DNA from: JAWPMV01 sp038527215
Lineage (GTDB): Bacteria; Bacteroidota; Bacteroidia; J057
Assembly: GCA_038527215.1 (NCBI GenBank)
Contig: JBCBGC010000006.1
Coordinates: 59,790 to 123,789 of the forward strand
DNA length: 64,000 bases
Reading direction: 5' to 3'
The stretch's first letter is position 1; each line of letters begins with the position of its first letter. The position numbers were made by a program, and so were the translations under genes. The notes under the pieces were generated by a model, which saw only the letters and a list, made by a program, of their open reading frames with translations, was not told the origin of the DNA and did no database searches. Below are positions 26,424 to 35,526 of this stretch, piece after piece.

Positions 26424-28076
26424 TCATTTACTTGCCAAAGTACTGAGAATCTTCCTCCTTGATTTTCGATAATCATTCAAAGACAGGTTATAATCGGTAT
26501 AATTTCGGAATTGGCGCGTTAAAATTGTCTCTGCCAATTTTGCGTTCCGGCCTTTGAGGCGATAGAGCAATTCGTAATCTTCGGCACCCAGACGATGCGC
26601 CTCAAAACGCAATCCGGACAAGGGACCATCAACTCCAGGATATATGATATGGGTGTCTCCCGCCGGCAGGTAATTATTAGCTGAGGCGGCGGGGGAGGGA
26701 TGCTTGACTACGCTTTGAATGAAAGGATTGGCCCGGTACTGATTCAAGCCCCAGTGCAGGTAGCCATCTGTGCCATAGCGCAGGGCTCCCCACCCAAAAT
26801 AGACCTGTCGAATCTTTTCCATGTCCAGGGTCCGGTTGAGCCAGGGCCCGCCAGGAATCAGGCAGGTATACACCAATACTTTCTCCCGCAGTCTGCTGCG
26901 CACTTCGAAGAAGGATTGGTTTTCCTGAAAATCATTGATCAGCGGACACCACCAATCCACCGCGCCTACCAAGAGCTCCTTTTCATTGGTAGCTTCCATG
27001 ATTTTTATTTCGGGATAAAGGCTTTTGATTTGCTGGACAATCTCCTGATAACAGTCTGCCTGAGCGGCGGTTGGCTCATCTGCCACGTGTTGCAACCACT
27101 GATAGGTAAGGCGGTTTTTTTCGGTAAAACGCTTGATCAAACGGACCAGCTCTCCAATGTCCTTTTTCCCCTCCGGCGAATAATATCCATGACGGGAATG
27201 GCGCACCACCAGCTCTTTGGTGCTCCAGTCATCCTCCTCTCCCCGATACAACAAATGGGGGGATTCAAAATACTGGAAGCTATATTTTTGAAACACTTGA
27301 ATGAAGCGCAGCATTTTTTCCTCCTCCAGAAAAAACGCGCCATCCTTATAGCCAATTAACTCTTCCGGAATTTTGATACAGGTCTGACGTCCATAGGCCA
27401 TGAGTTTAGCGTACTGCTCCAGCATTGCGTACCAGGCCTCATCCCAACGGGTCAGGCCATGGTAAGCCTCCATTTGGGCCAGGTTAAACCAGTTGGTGTA
27501 GAAGAACCGACTATTGCCTAATTCAGGTAGCATCACCCGGTGAATCTGAGGCCGAAATTCCCCCTGCAAATCCCAGCCTTCTCCCTGGATAAAGACCTTG
27601 ATCAGAGGTTTCTTTTCTCGTTCCAGCAGCTCAACGGGCACCGTCAAGCGCAGGGCCGTATATGCTTCCTCCGCAATCAGCCTTCGGGAACTGAGGGGCT
27701 TGATCACTTCAAACACCCGGAAGGGAGCCTTGCGGATCACATGGGGATTGGGCTGATTGGTAAATTGCTCTGTTCGGCTGTCCAGGCCGGTATTTTCTTC
27801 CACGGGAACCGGGAGTAACTGACTCCAGACCTCTGGAGGGAGGATGTCATTCCCTATGTAGGCCGCCAAGGTAAGGGCAGTCCCTGGCTTTAGCCGGATC
27901 ACTACATGCGTGGCTGGTACGCCATTTTGAGGAAAGTCAGCGGTCCAGGATTCGCTATAATTCTTGAGAACGTTGGTATCAGGATAAATAGGTTCCAGGG
28001 GATCAACCATCCAGAGGGTTTGGGCTGAGAGGGCGGAAAAAAGCAAGGATAGACCAAAGAAAAAGATGCTTCTCAT
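26424..28076 (-). CDS. DUF4091 (GH123-like) glycoside hydrolase
   Basis: This is a secreted protein of 550 aa with a signal peptide (SIFFFGLSLLFSALSAQ). The N-terminal ~170 residues form a beta-sandwich and the rest a TIM-barrel-like DUF4091 domain: WLQHVADEPTAAQADCYQEI contains the conserved DEP motif, WWCPLINDF follows, and the C-terminus FGWGALRYGTDGYLHWGLNQYRANPF carries the typical GYLHWG. DUF4091 overlaps GH123 beta-N-acetylgalactosaminidases, but the activity of this subfamily is unproven. The frame can start upstream, but the ATG at 28076 begins the signal peptide. It sits 14 bp upstream of the GH92 gene on the same strand. Confidence 0.82.
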   Translation of the reverse strand: MRSIFFFGLSLLFSALSAQTLWMVDPLEPIYPDTNVLKNYSESWTADFPQNGVPATHVVIRLKPGTALTLAAYIGNDILPPEVWSQLLPVPVEENTGLDSRTEQFTNQPNPHVIRKAPFRVFEVIKPLSSRRLIAEEAYTALRLTVPVELLEREKKPLIKVFIQGEGWDLQGEFRPQIHRVMLPELGNSRFFYTNWFNLAQMEAYHGLTRWDEAWYAMLEQYAKLMAYGRQTCIKIPEELIGYKDGAFFLEEEKMLRFIQVFQKYSFQYFESPHLLYRGEEDDWSTKELVVRHSRHGYYSPEGKKDIGELVRLIKRFTEKNRLTYQWLQHVADEPTAAQADCYQEIVQQIKSLYPEIKIMEATNEKELLVGAVDWWCPLINDFQENQSFFEVRSRLREKVLVYTCLIPGGPWLNRTLDMEKIRQVYFGWGALRYGTDGYLHWGLNQYRANPFIQSVVKHPSPAASANNYLPAGDTHIIYPGVDGPLSGLRFEAHRLGAEDYELLYRLKGRNAKLAETILTRQFRNYTDYNLSLNDYRKSRRKILSTLASK

Positions 28077-28329
28077 AGGGGAAGGCGTGGGGTGCTGCAT
28101 GTGAAAACACATGCTGGTGGACGGAAAGCTGGTGTGTGCTGGGGAGGTTGTTTAGGAGCAGGTAAACAGTTCGGCGAGGAAAAGCCTGCCTAGGTTTTGG
28201 CAGCTCAGGATTTCATTTCCATGACGAGCAGTAAGCGTTTAATCTTGATGAATTATTGATCTTACGGAATATTGCGAGAAAAAAAAATGCGAAATACTTT
28301 TTTTCCCAATTTTTGAGGAACCCCTCCAT

Positions 28330-28361
28330 AAAAAAACTGGCAGATGCTGTGCATCCGCCAG
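28330..28361 (-). terminator. Intrinsic terminator of the EAD11-like gene
   Basis: CTGGCGGATGC and GCATCTGCCAG (minus strand) form an 11-bp stem with one mismatch and a 3-nt loop, followed by a run of seven T residues. It is 23 bp after the stop of the gene at 28384, so it is placed to terminate it. Confidence 0.75.
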
Positions 28362-28383
28362 TAAGTAGGAAAGGACTTGGCTG

Positions 28384-29631
28384 TTAATTATATGCCGCCA
28401 GTTGAGCGGTCCCTTGCTGGATTCTGGAAAACTGTTCCAGCTTAAAAGGGAGGGCATCTTTTTTAGCATGGAGACTGGATAAAAAGGCCTCAGAAAGGTT
28501 AATCCCTTCATCCTTCTTGAGGATGGCCAGAATGACAATCAGCCGCTGTGCATCGCTGGAAGCCGTTTCTTCCATGTATTTACCCAGGTTGTAAGTGTGT
28601 AAGCCCACATGAGGATTGTCTATGACTTTGTTACTTAAATAACGGGCGAGTTCCAGGGCACGATTTTCCGCTCGCTGTTCTTCCTTTAGCAAGGCGAGGG
28701 AATCTGATAACTGAGGGTCCGTTTCCCAGGAGGCATTGCCCAGGAAGACCAGGTCTTCTACCTGGTTCATTTTCTTTCGGAGCGCCGGAGCCTCCGCAAA
28801 CATAGCTTCAAACCGCTGGTCCAGGGAAGCGGGCAGAAGCGAGTCATTGTCAAAAACCTTTTGTCCCCCTTTTTCCCAATAAAAATCTTTAGAAAGGACC
28901 ACCATGCGGCAAAACAGTTGAAACCCCGATTCATCCTCTCCCCAAAAGATATCGGGCTCATGGAGGTGGATGCGTACCAAGTCTCCCGCTTTGATTTCCT
29001 GGATGGCGATAGAAGTAAGCATGCCTTGGGGCGAGGTGGGTAGGTATACTTTTACGGTCAGGCTGTCCTGGTCTTTTTTCCAGGCAGGGCGGAAATCCAC
29101 GACCGAGAAGTTTCCATCAGCATTGGATTCTGCCATGGAGGGATGAGATTCCAGCTTGAGGCGAACCCCCGATATAGCTTTTCCATTCAACAGCACCTGA
29201 CCATGGATATCCAGCTTTTGTTGGTTCCACCATAGGCCTGCCCCTAAAAAGCCTGCCACGCACAAAAAGAAAGTCAGACCCAACATTTTCCAACGCAGGG
29301 TACTGGACCGAAGGGGATGAGGTTGACGTAACCGACTGGGAAAAAACGAGATCACCGAAGCTTCCTTGCGCAGGGCATGAATCAGGTCAAAAAGGGCTTT
29401 GGTGAGCTGATTGATTTCCAATTGTGCATCAGCCTGGGCAATGGTCCCATCAGACAACTGGGCTTTCAGGCCTTCATATCTCGAACTGGCTAGTAAAAAA
29501 TCCTGGTATAGCTCTCGGTGAAGTTGTTCTGTGCCAGACAGTCCTTCAGCGAGTACACGCTGAATTTGATGCTTTTTCAGAAAGGTTTCCTGACGGAGAG
29601 CAAAGGCAGAGGCGGACAAAGTCGTTCTCAT
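28384..29631 (-). CDS. EAD11-like domain protein with membrane helix
   Basis: This 415-aa protein has a helical N-terminal domain (about 20-95) in which DFLLASSRYEGLKAQLSDGT and INQLTKALFDLIHALRK match the pattern of Effector-Associated Domain 11 (helix with SR, then Gly-Thr turn, then NxxxxALxxLxxxL). One membrane helix (MLGLTFFLCVAGFLGAGLWW, about 114-133) follows, then a carboxypeptidase-regulatory-like beta domain (LDIHGQVLLNGKAISGVRL...ADGNFSVVDF) and a helical C-terminal region with no recognised family. EADs are death-like adaptor domains linking to CHAT, caspase or TIR effectors; the CHAT protein here lies 5 kb away. Function is unproven. Confidence 0.6.
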   Translation of the reverse strand: MRTTLSASAFALRQETFLKKHQIQRVLAEGLSGTEQLHRELYQDFLLASSRYEGLKAQLSDGTIAQADAQLEINQLTKALFDLIHALRKEASVISFFPSRLRQPHPLRSSTLRWKMLGLTFFLCVAGFLGAGLWWNQQKLDIHGQVLLNGKAISGVRLKLESHPSMAESNADGNFSVVDFRPAWKKDQDSLTVKVYLPTSPQGMLTSIAIQEIKAGDLVRIHLHEPDIFWGEDESGFQLFCRMVVLSKDFYWEKGGQKVFDNDSLLPASLDQRFEAMFAEAPALRKKMNQVEDLVFLGNASWETDPQLSDSLALLKEEQRAENRALELARYLSNKVIDNPHVGLHTYNLGKYMEETASSDAQRLIVILAILKKDEGINLSEAFLSSLHAKKDALPFKLEQFSRIQQGTAQLAAYN

Positions 29632-29685
29632 GTCAGTGGGGATTAGGAAGGGTTGCTGTTCCTATGTATACGCCCTTTCGCTCTG

Positions 29686-29718
29686 TTGCGCTGAAAATCA
29701 GCCGATTAGCTATCTTTG
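29686..29718 (+). promoter_or_regulatory. Orphan Bacteroidota promoter (TTG-N22-TATCTTTG)
   Basis: TTG at 29686-29688 is separated by 22 bp from TATCTTTG at 29711-29718, a good fit to the TTG/TAnnTTTG promoter. No gene follows on this strand; a bidirectional terminator ends about 70 nt downstream. Both flanking genes run the other way, so it may drive a small RNA. Confidence 0.4.
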
Positions 29719-29752
29719 GTGATGAATCTGTGAATATCCGTGCATAAAAAAG

Positions 29753-29795
29753 CGGCATCAGCGCAAAGCTATTTACGCTGATGCCGTCGGTTTTT
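29753..29795. terminator. Bidirectional intrinsic terminator
   Basis: CGGCATCAGCG (29753-29763) and CGCTGATGCCG (29776-29786) form a perfect 11-bp stem. T-runs follow on both strands (TTTTTTT on plus, TTTTTT on minus). On the minus strand it ends the T9SS gene; on the plus strand it would end the candidate RNA from the 29,686 promoter. Confidence 0.85.
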
Positions 29796-29802
29796 TTGGG
29801 GT

Positions 29803-31674
29803 TTACTGGTCGACTTTTACCAAGCGGAAATAGGCTTCCCGGATGCCTTCGTTCAAGCGCAACAGATAAATGCCGGCCGGATAATCTGCCAGAGAAAGCT
29901 GATAACCTGATGCCTCAAAACGATCCTTGAATACAACCCGACCCTGCATATCCAATAGCGTCAGTTGGATAGCGTTCTGGGTCGGCCTCCGCAGATCAAT
30001 TTCTGTAAAGGCAGTGGTAGGATTGGGGTAAATGCTAAAGTTCCCGAGAAATTCAGGATCTATACTTGTGGATGGCAAAATGGTCAAAACCAGGCTGTCT
30101 CGGCCTTCACAACCGCCTTCATTCTCCACTTCGACCCAAATGGTATGCACCCCTACCCCCAGACTGGTACCCTGAATAGTCAGGGTTGAATCATCGCTTC
30201 CATCAAACCAGTCATAGCTTTCGTACCCACTCAGGGTGAAGCTAATGCTGTCGCTGCTGTTGATGGTGGTATCTCCTCCCAGGCTTGGGACCGGCGCATC
30301 AAATACGTCAATATCCCGTACCGTGGTATCGGATCCATTCGGACCAAAGGCAATCAGCTGAACCTGATAGGTCCCGGCACTGCCATAGCCGATCCGAGGA
30401 CTGACCTCAGAAGAACTAACCCCATTCCCAAAATTCCAGACAAAGCTGTCCGCATTGGTGGAAAAATTGCCGGTAAACAAGCTGTCCCCTACGCATACCT
30501 CACTGCCAGGGAGCAGGATAAAGTTCGCATTGGGATTCTGTCCATCATAGATGATGACGTTGAATACCGCCGTGTCGCACTGAGGCGGGTTACAGACATT
30601 GTTGCAAGCGATGAGGGTCACCGGATAGATGCCCGCCGAGGTGTAGGCATGGTTAGGGTTTTCACCGGTTGCGGTACTTCCGTCACCAAAATCCCAGCTC
30701 AACTGGTCGGCATTATTGCTGAACTCAAAAAAGATCACATTGGCTTCCCCGCTGGCGGAGTCGATGGTCGCAAAGGGCGGAACAGCCAGAATAGAGGCGG
30801 TGGGCTCCAGGCATCTGAGGGTATCAATGAAGGAAACCTGATTGATGACTTCCAGTCCGGCTACCACATTGGCTGTAGCCTTCAATACCGGGATGCCATA
30901 AGCAGGATCCCACCAGGTGTACTCTACGGTGGTCAGGGTGGGCACCGCAATGGTGAGGGTATCTGAGATGATGGTATCGGTCTGTTCAATCACGGTCCGC
31001 ATCTTCAAGGTGGAAGCAAAACTACCAAAGGGCGTGCTTACGCTGCCCCAGCCTTCTACTTCATTCCAACGTTTCCGATAGGTTTTGTACTGAAAATTAA
31101 CCCCAGAAGGGGTGAGATCGAAGGAGTAACTACCGGTAGCACTGTCCTGGTTCTGATAGGCAATGGGAAATCGATACAGCGTATCAATGTCGTCATATTC
31201 GATCGCCAGGGGAATGCTCAAGCCATTGGACCCGGCGGTCATGCCCAGAATGGTCGCTTCCAGGGTGGTGCTGGTTTTGTCATAATGATCCACCACATCC
31301 GTAAACTCAATGGCCCCCAGATTGAGGTTGAAGGGATTTTGTCGAGCCAGATTGGTGAGATCATTCCACTTGCCCGGACAGGAGAAAATATTTCCTCCAT
31401 CCAGGACACAGGCCGCGATATAAGACAAAAAATAGCCTGCATTATCCGGGTCTTCGTATACCTCTTCCCCTTGCTCGTTGATGGGGATAGAATCAAAGAC
31501 CCAGCTTTGGTTGGCCCCGTTCAGGGTATAATCGTAGTTGATCAGGTTGCCGTTACTGATGCTGATAACATAGTTGTCGCCTATCCCGGCATAATCAGAA
31601 GATTGATAGGTGGTTTGGGCCTGAGTAGACAGGGCAAAACCAACAACTAGCAGAAGGGTATAGATTTTTTTCAT
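29803..31674 (-). CDS. Secreted PKD-domain protein with T9SS sorting tail
   Basis: This 623-aa extracellular or surface protein has a signal peptide (TLLLVVGFALSTQAQ) and an uncharacterised N-terminal domain (about 20-290). Two PKD-type domains follow (about 300-375 with LSWDFGDGSTATGENPNHAY, about 385-455 with FVWNFGNGVSSSEVSPRIGY), then a third immunoglobulin-like unit. The C-terminal tail is of T9SS type A (FSIYPNPTTAFTEIDL, GIYLLRLNEG). T9SS exports the protein through the outer membrane, where it is commonly cleaved and attached. The role is probably adhesive or carbohydrate-binding; no catalytic domain was recognised. Confidence 0.85.
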   Translation of the reverse strand: MKKIYTLLLVVGFALSTQAQTTYQSSDYAGIGDNYVISISNGNLINYDYTLNGANQSWVFDSIPINEQGEEVYEDPDNAGYFLSYIAACVLDGGNIFSCPGKWNDLTNLARQNPFNLNLGAIEFTDVVDHYDKTSTTLEATILGMTAGSNGLSIPLAIEYDDIDTLYRFPIAYQNQDSATGSYSFDLTPSGVNFQYKTYRKRWNEVEGWGSVSTPFGSFASTLKMRTVIEQTDTIISDTLTIAVPTLTTVEYTWWDPAYGIPVLKATANVVAGLEVINQVSFIDTLRCLEPTASILAVPPFATIDSASGEANVIFFEFSNNADQLSWDFGDGSTATGENPNHAYTSAGIYPVTLIACNNVCNPPQCDTAVFNVIIYDGQNPNANFILLPGSEVCVGDSLFTGNFSTNADSFVWNFGNGVSSSEVSPRIGYGSAGTYQVQLIAFGPNGSDTTVRDIDVFDAPVPSLGGDTTINSSDSISFTLSGYESYDWFDGSDDSTLTIQGTSLGVGVHTIWVEVENEGGCEGRDSLVLTILPSTSIDPEFLGNFSIYPNPTTAFTEIDLRRPTQNAIQLTLLDMQGRVVFKDRFEASGYQLSLADYPAGIYLLRLNEGIREAYFRLVKVDQ

Positions 31675-31783
31675 GCTGTTTCGCTAGCGTACAGAAGGAT
31701 TAAGGGTTTGCATTAAAACGAATTTCAAGCAGAAATCGCTTTAATTCCCCTAAAATTACCAATCCTCCTGCGAAAAGTTGCGC

Positions 31784-32368
31784 CTAGCGCCAGCGGATTT
31801 CCAGAAAGGCTCTTTGCTGTTCGATTTGGTGAGAAAAGTCCGGAGCCCATTTTGCCTTCATCGCCACCAGAAATAAAGGCCCTTGCAGGGATTCCCAGGA
31901 TACGGCTCGGGTAAGCTCCCGTTGGTAAAGCTTTTTAACATCTCTTTCCACGATCCAGCCTTTCTCGCTTTGTTCTACCCGGGAAAACCGGTGGTCGTCA
32001 GCACTTTCCAGGTACCAGTAGTGGGGAGCCATCTCTGACAGCCAAAGACTTTCGCGGGGTCCTTCCGGGCTTTCGGCCATGCCCGTCTCATAGAAACCAC
32101 GCATCTGACTAAGGGCCTCTCCTCGGAGGGCCATATCATAGGTGCGGGCATCCAGTGAGGCGTTTAGCAGGACGCTGGTAGGTTTGGGGAAGTGAAAACG
32201 GATGCTAAAAGGGGCTTTGTTTAAAAGAACCCTTCCCTCTTTTACCGGGACTACCTTTCCATCCTGAACGATCTCCCAGGAAAAAAAAGCTTCGGTTTGC
32301 CCTGATGGAGCAGGATGCCAGGCCCCCAAAAGCATGAGCAAAAGCAGGCTTATGATGCTGTGTTTCAT
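31784..32368 (-). CDS. Exported protein of unknown function
   Basis: I do not recognise this 194-aa protein. It has a clear signal peptide (SIISLLLLMLLGAWHPAPSGQ) and a beta-rich mature domain (EAFFSWEIVQDGKVVPVKEG; PFSIRFHFPKPTSVLLNASL). It is divergent from the GH140 gene with a 109-bp gap, and could share regulation with it. Confidence 0.6.
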   Translation of the reverse strand: MKHSIISLLLLMLLGAWHPAPSGQTEAFFSWEIVQDGKVVPVKEGRVLLNKAPFSIRFHFPKPTSVLLNASLDARTYDMALRGEALSQMRGFYETGMAESPEGPRESLWLSEMAPHYWYLESADDHRFSRVEQSEKGWIVERDVKKLYQRELTRAVSWESLQGPLFLVAMKAKWAPDFSHQIEQQRAFLEIRWR

Positions 32369-32477
32369 TGTTGATATAATTAAGGTTCACAATTAGGATT
32401 CAACTCAAGTGGGAAAGTCTCATTTTTATGGTCCAATTCTGTATCTTTTTCCACAAGCTCCGTCATAAAACAAAAAC

Positions 32478-33851
32478 ATGATCCGCAACCTCCTCTTTCT
32501 GGGCCTCTTTTTTGCCTGTTCCTGTACGGAAACCTCGCCAGACACTGCTACCCTATCGCCTTTACAGGTTAGCCCTAATGGTCGTTATCTCCAAACCGTG
32601 GAAGGCAAGCCCTTCTTCTATCTGGGAGATACCGCCTGGGAACTTTTTCATCGCTTAAGCAAAACCGAAGCTCAGACCTATCTGTCAGACCGGGCCAGCA
32701 AAGGTTTTACGGTGATTCAGGCGGTGGTGCTTGCGGAATTGGATGGTCTGCATACCCCCAATGCGGAAGGGGCCGTTCCCCTGGTCAATGATGACCCCAC
32801 CCAATGGAACGAGGCTTATTTTGCCCACGTAGATGCCGTGGTAGCCATGGCTGCCGACCTGGACCTGTATATCGGCATGTTGCCCACCTGGGGAGATAAG
32901 TTTAATCAAAAATGGGGCGTAGGGCCGGAGATTTTTACGCCGGAGAACGCGCGAATCTTTGGAGAAAGGCTCGGCAAACGCTACCAGGATCAACCCATTA
33001 TCTGGATTTTGGGTGGAGACCGAAACCCGGAAAACGAAGAAGATTTACAGATCGTGCGGGCCATGGCTGAAGGCCTGGAAGTAGGACACGGAGGAAAACA
33101 ACTGATGACCTATCACCCGCAGGGAGATTTTAACTCCGCGACCTGGTTTCACCAGGATGCCTGGCTGGACTTCAACATGTTTCAATCCGGGCATGGTAGT
33201 TTCAATAAACCCAACTACCGAAAGAACTACGCCAACTATCAGCTAAGCCCGCCCAAGCCTACCCTGGATGGCGAACCTCGCTATGAAGACCACCCCGTCA
33301 ACTGGAAGCCGGAAGAAGGCTGGTTTCTCCCTTTTGACGTGCGGCAGGCCGCCTATTGGAATGTCTTCTCGGGGGCTTGTGGCCATACCTACGGCAACCA
33401 CAACATCTGGCAAATGTGGCAACCCGACCGGGAGCCTATTTCCTCCGCGAGGACGCCCTGGCAGCAAGCGATGAACCAGGAGGGTGCCCAACAGATGCAA
33501 CACCTCCGTCATTTGATGCAATCCCGCCCCTGGTATGAGATGCGCCCGGATTCCAGCTTCCTTGATGGCGGAAGCGGTCAGGGAGCCAGCAAACTTTTGG
33601 GCTTGATGGCTCACGACCAGTCCTTCGCCATGGTGTACTCCCCTTATGGCATGCCCATTAGGCTCACCAGCTTCCTCCCGGCTGACGACTTAGCAGCCTA
33701 TTGGTACAACCCTCGGGATGGACAAGGGCAAGAGGCCCTCCAACAAGAAGCCTATTATTTCAGCCCTCCCGGAGGCGTCAAGGGAGGAAACGACTGGGTA
33801 CTGGTGGTGGAAAAAAAAGGGCGCTTCGAGGAAGCGCCCGGCAAACCATAA
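32478..33851 (+). CDS. GH140-like (DUF4038) glycoside hydrolase lipoprotein
   Basis: This 457-aa lipoprotein (LFLGLFFACSC signal) belongs to the DUF4038/GH140 group, whose characterised members release apiose from pectic rhamnogalacturonan II. Diagnostic segments are NGRYLQTVEGKPFFYLGDTA followed by WELFHRL at the N-terminus, IIWILGGDRNPENEED (acid/base region, about 175-190) and the C-terminal DUF5060-linked beta domain with FSPPGGVKGGNDWVLVVE. DUF4038 is broad, so apiosidase activity is only possible. It lies in a carbohydrate-rich region with GH92, DUF4091 and GH78. A hairpin that can end the convergent gene lies inside its last codons. Confidence 0.85.
   Translation: MIRNLLFLGLFFACSCTETSPDTATLSPLQVSPNGRYLQTVEGKPFFYLGDTAWELFHRLSKTEAQTYLSDRASKGFTVIQAVVLAELDGLHTPNAEGAVPLVNDDPTQWNEAYFAHVDAVVAMAADLDLYIGMLPTWGDKFNQKWGVGPEIFTPENARIFGERLGKRYQDQPIIWILGGDRNPENEEDLQIVRAMAEGLEVGHGGKQLMTYHPQGDFNSATWFHQDAWLDFNMFQSGHGSFNKPNYRKNYANYQLSPPKPTLDGEPRYEDHPVNWKPEEGWFLPFDVRQAAYWNVFSGACGHTYGNHNIWQMWQPDREPISSARTPWQQAMNQEGAQQMQHLRHLMQSRPWYEMRPDSSFLDGGSGQGASKLLGLMAHDQSFAMVYSPYGMPIRLTSFLPADDLAAYWYNPRDGQGQEALQQEAYYFSPPGGVKGGNDWVLVVEKKGRFEEAPGKP
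33811..33839 (-). terminator. Terminator inside the 3' end of the GH140 gene
   Basis: GGGCGCTTC (33819-33827) and GAAGCGCCC (33831-33839) form a perfect 9-bp stem with a 3-nt loop. On the minus strand it is followed by eight T residues, making a strong terminator for the tail-collar gene, whose stop is at 33860. The same bases encode GRFEEAPG of the GH140 protein. Confidence 0.8.
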
Positions 33852-33859
33852 GGCCTTGT

Positions 33860-34546
33860 TTAGTTTCGTGAAGGATATACCCCGGTGAGACAGATGATAT
33901 AATTCATGCTCAGGGAGGGCTGGGTTACGGGAACCTGCTGTCCTCCTCCGGCATTGCCTATTTTTACCGTAACGGACTTGCTTCCCAGGCTGGTCCGGCC
34001 CGCTTCCCCATGGTACATGGGGGTTTCGTTGGCTGGTTTGGCCAGGTATTGACGGGTAGGATTGGTGGTGGTTCCTTCAGCCGGATTGACCCGCATTTCA
34101 GCTTTCGCAGTATGCGTATGTGCGGGCAATTGATTGACGTTTAGCGTGATGTTTTCCGTGCCCCATTTACTTCCTAAGGGGCGATTGGTCAGGCCAGGTC
34201 CCTGGCCTTCGTGTACGGCGACCCTTCCCCGAAGATCAGGCAGGGCAAAGGTAGTCCGCCCGTCTCCCCCGTAGGTGGTGCCCAGAAGGGAGAACAGGGC
34301 TGAATAGCTGCTAATGGGGAGCAAGGCTCCATCACAAAAGGCCCAGTTACGAGGGGCGAAATTCCCGGCAAAGAGCCTGACTTCACCAATGAAGCCGTCC
34401 GTGTAGGCAGCTTCAGCTGGAACATGAGCGGGGGTAGGTTCCTCGGGGGAAACCATGCCTCCGGTGAACAATACAAAGCCACCGATCAGATAGGGAATAA
34501 TTGCCAATCCGACCAGCCAGCGCGTGAGGGGGGTAGTAGTAGTCAT
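33860..34546 (-). CDS. Tail-collar-domain (microcystin-dependent-protein-like) protein
   Basis: This 228-aa protein has an N-terminal membrane helix or uncleaved signal (LVGLAIIPYLIGGFVLFTGG) and a phage tail-collar domain: GFIGEVRLFAGNFAPRNWAF followed by CDGALLPIS, then ALFSLLGTTYGGDGRTTFAL followed by PDLRGRVAVH, a TLNVNQLPAHTHTA turn, and the end SLSMNYIICLTGVYPSR. The family includes phage fibre tips and MdpB-type secreted proteins. There are no phage genes nearby, so it is better read as a free surface protein. It is convergent to the GH140 gene by 8 bp. Confidence 0.85.
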   Translation of the reverse strand: MTTTTPLTRWLVGLAIIPYLIGGFVLFTGGMVSPEEPTPAHVPAEAAYTDGFIGEVRLFAGNFAPRNWAFCDGALLPISSYSALFSLLGTTYGGDGRTTFALPDLRGRVAVHEGQGPGLTNRPLGSKWGTENITLNVNQLPAHTHTAKAEMRVNPAEGTTTNPTRQYLAKPANETPMYHGEAGRTSLGSKSVTVKIGNAGGGQQVPVTQPSLSMNYIICLTGVYPSRN

Positions 34547-34638
34547 GTCGAAAAAATTTAAGGGTGTTGGCCGGAAAAAACCCGGCCGTTCATTATAATA
34601 TAGGGATTCTGGCGCTACCTTCCTTTAATCTTTCCCCT

Positions 34639-35526
34639 ATGGTTTTACCTCATTGGACCTCCTATCCCTGTCCTCCATTTGCGCTGGAATGCCTTGAAGG
34701 GGGACAAAAAGGCGGATTACCGGTCCTGCTTTTGCACGGCTTTCCGGAAACAGCCTTGATGTGGAAACCCCTCATTCAACACTTGGGAAAACAAGGCTAC
34801 TATTGTGTGGCGCCCAACCTAAGGGGCTACGCTTCGCAAGCTCGACCGCGTGGCAAAGCGGCCTACGCCCTACCCCTCCTCGTAGCAGATATACACCAAT
34901 TAGTCAGCGAGCTGGATTGGGGAAAATTTCATTTGATCGGGCATGATTGGGGAGCTGGGATAGGCTGGAAATATGCTCATGATTTTGGACAAAAACTCTG
35001 GAGTTGGAGTGCCCTTTCAGTTCCCCACCTGCAGGCCTTTGGAGAGGCCATCGTACAGGATAAAGACCAACATCAGCGTTCTGCCTATATGCGCCTGATT
35101 CAGATTCCTGCCCTTCCAGAGCTTTGGTTACGGATGAGGCGTCTGGCCCCTTTTCGCCAACGCTGGGAAGCCCATGCTGAAGAAGAGCAGAGGGCCTATC
35201 AGCATCACTTTATGCAGCCTGATGCCCTGCGGGCTGCTTTGCATTATTATCGGGCCAACTACCCGCTACTATGTGAAGCGGCGAAAAAAACAATTCTGGG
35301 ACTGATCAGCGTCCCTACCATGTTTATCTGGGGCAATCAGGACCCTGCGGTAGGACCCGCGGCGGTGGCAGGCAGTCATACCATGATCACCGGGCCCTAT
35401 ACCTTTGTCGAGCTTGATACAGGCCATTGGCTGATGCAGACCGCTTACGCCACCGTAACAACTCACCTCACGGAGCATTTATCTGCTTTTTCTCCGGATA
35501 AAAAAAACAGGCTGTCCTTTAAGTAG
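34639..35526 (+). CDS. Alpha/beta hydrolase, epoxide-hydrolase-like
   Basis: This 295-aa protein has the epoxide hydrolase/haloalkane dehalogenase layout. LLHGFPETALMWKPLIQHL forms the oxyanion loop, the nucleophile elbow is LIGHDWGAGIGWKYA with an Asp (HDWGA), and a catalytic Asp/His pair is expected near WGNQDPAV and LDTGHWLM at the C-terminus. The cap domain occupies about 130-220. The start at 34564 adds residues; ATG 34639 is chosen because family homology begins after MVLPHW. Its promoter may be the TACCTTC element near 34,612-34,618, about 20 bp before the start. Substrate unknown. Confidence 0.85.
   Translation: MVLPHWTSYPCPPFALECLEGGQKGGLPVLLLHGFPETALMWKPLIQHLGKQGYYCVAPNLRGYASQARPRGKAAYALPLLVADIHQLVSELDWGKFHLIGHDWGAGIGWKYAHDFGQKLWSWSALSVPHLQAFGEAIVQDKDQHQRSAYMRLIQIPALPELWLRMRRLAPFRQRWEAHAEEEQRAYQHHFMQPDALRAALHYYRANYPLLCEAAKKTILGLISVPTMFIWGNQDPAVGPAAVAGSHTMITGPYTFVELDTGHWLMQTAYATVTTHLTEHLSAFSPDKKNRLSFK

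Noticed and set aside
33860..34546. Prophage remnant suggested by a tail-collar domain
   Set aside because: No other phage gene is nearby, and the protein has its own promoter region, membrane helix and terminator.
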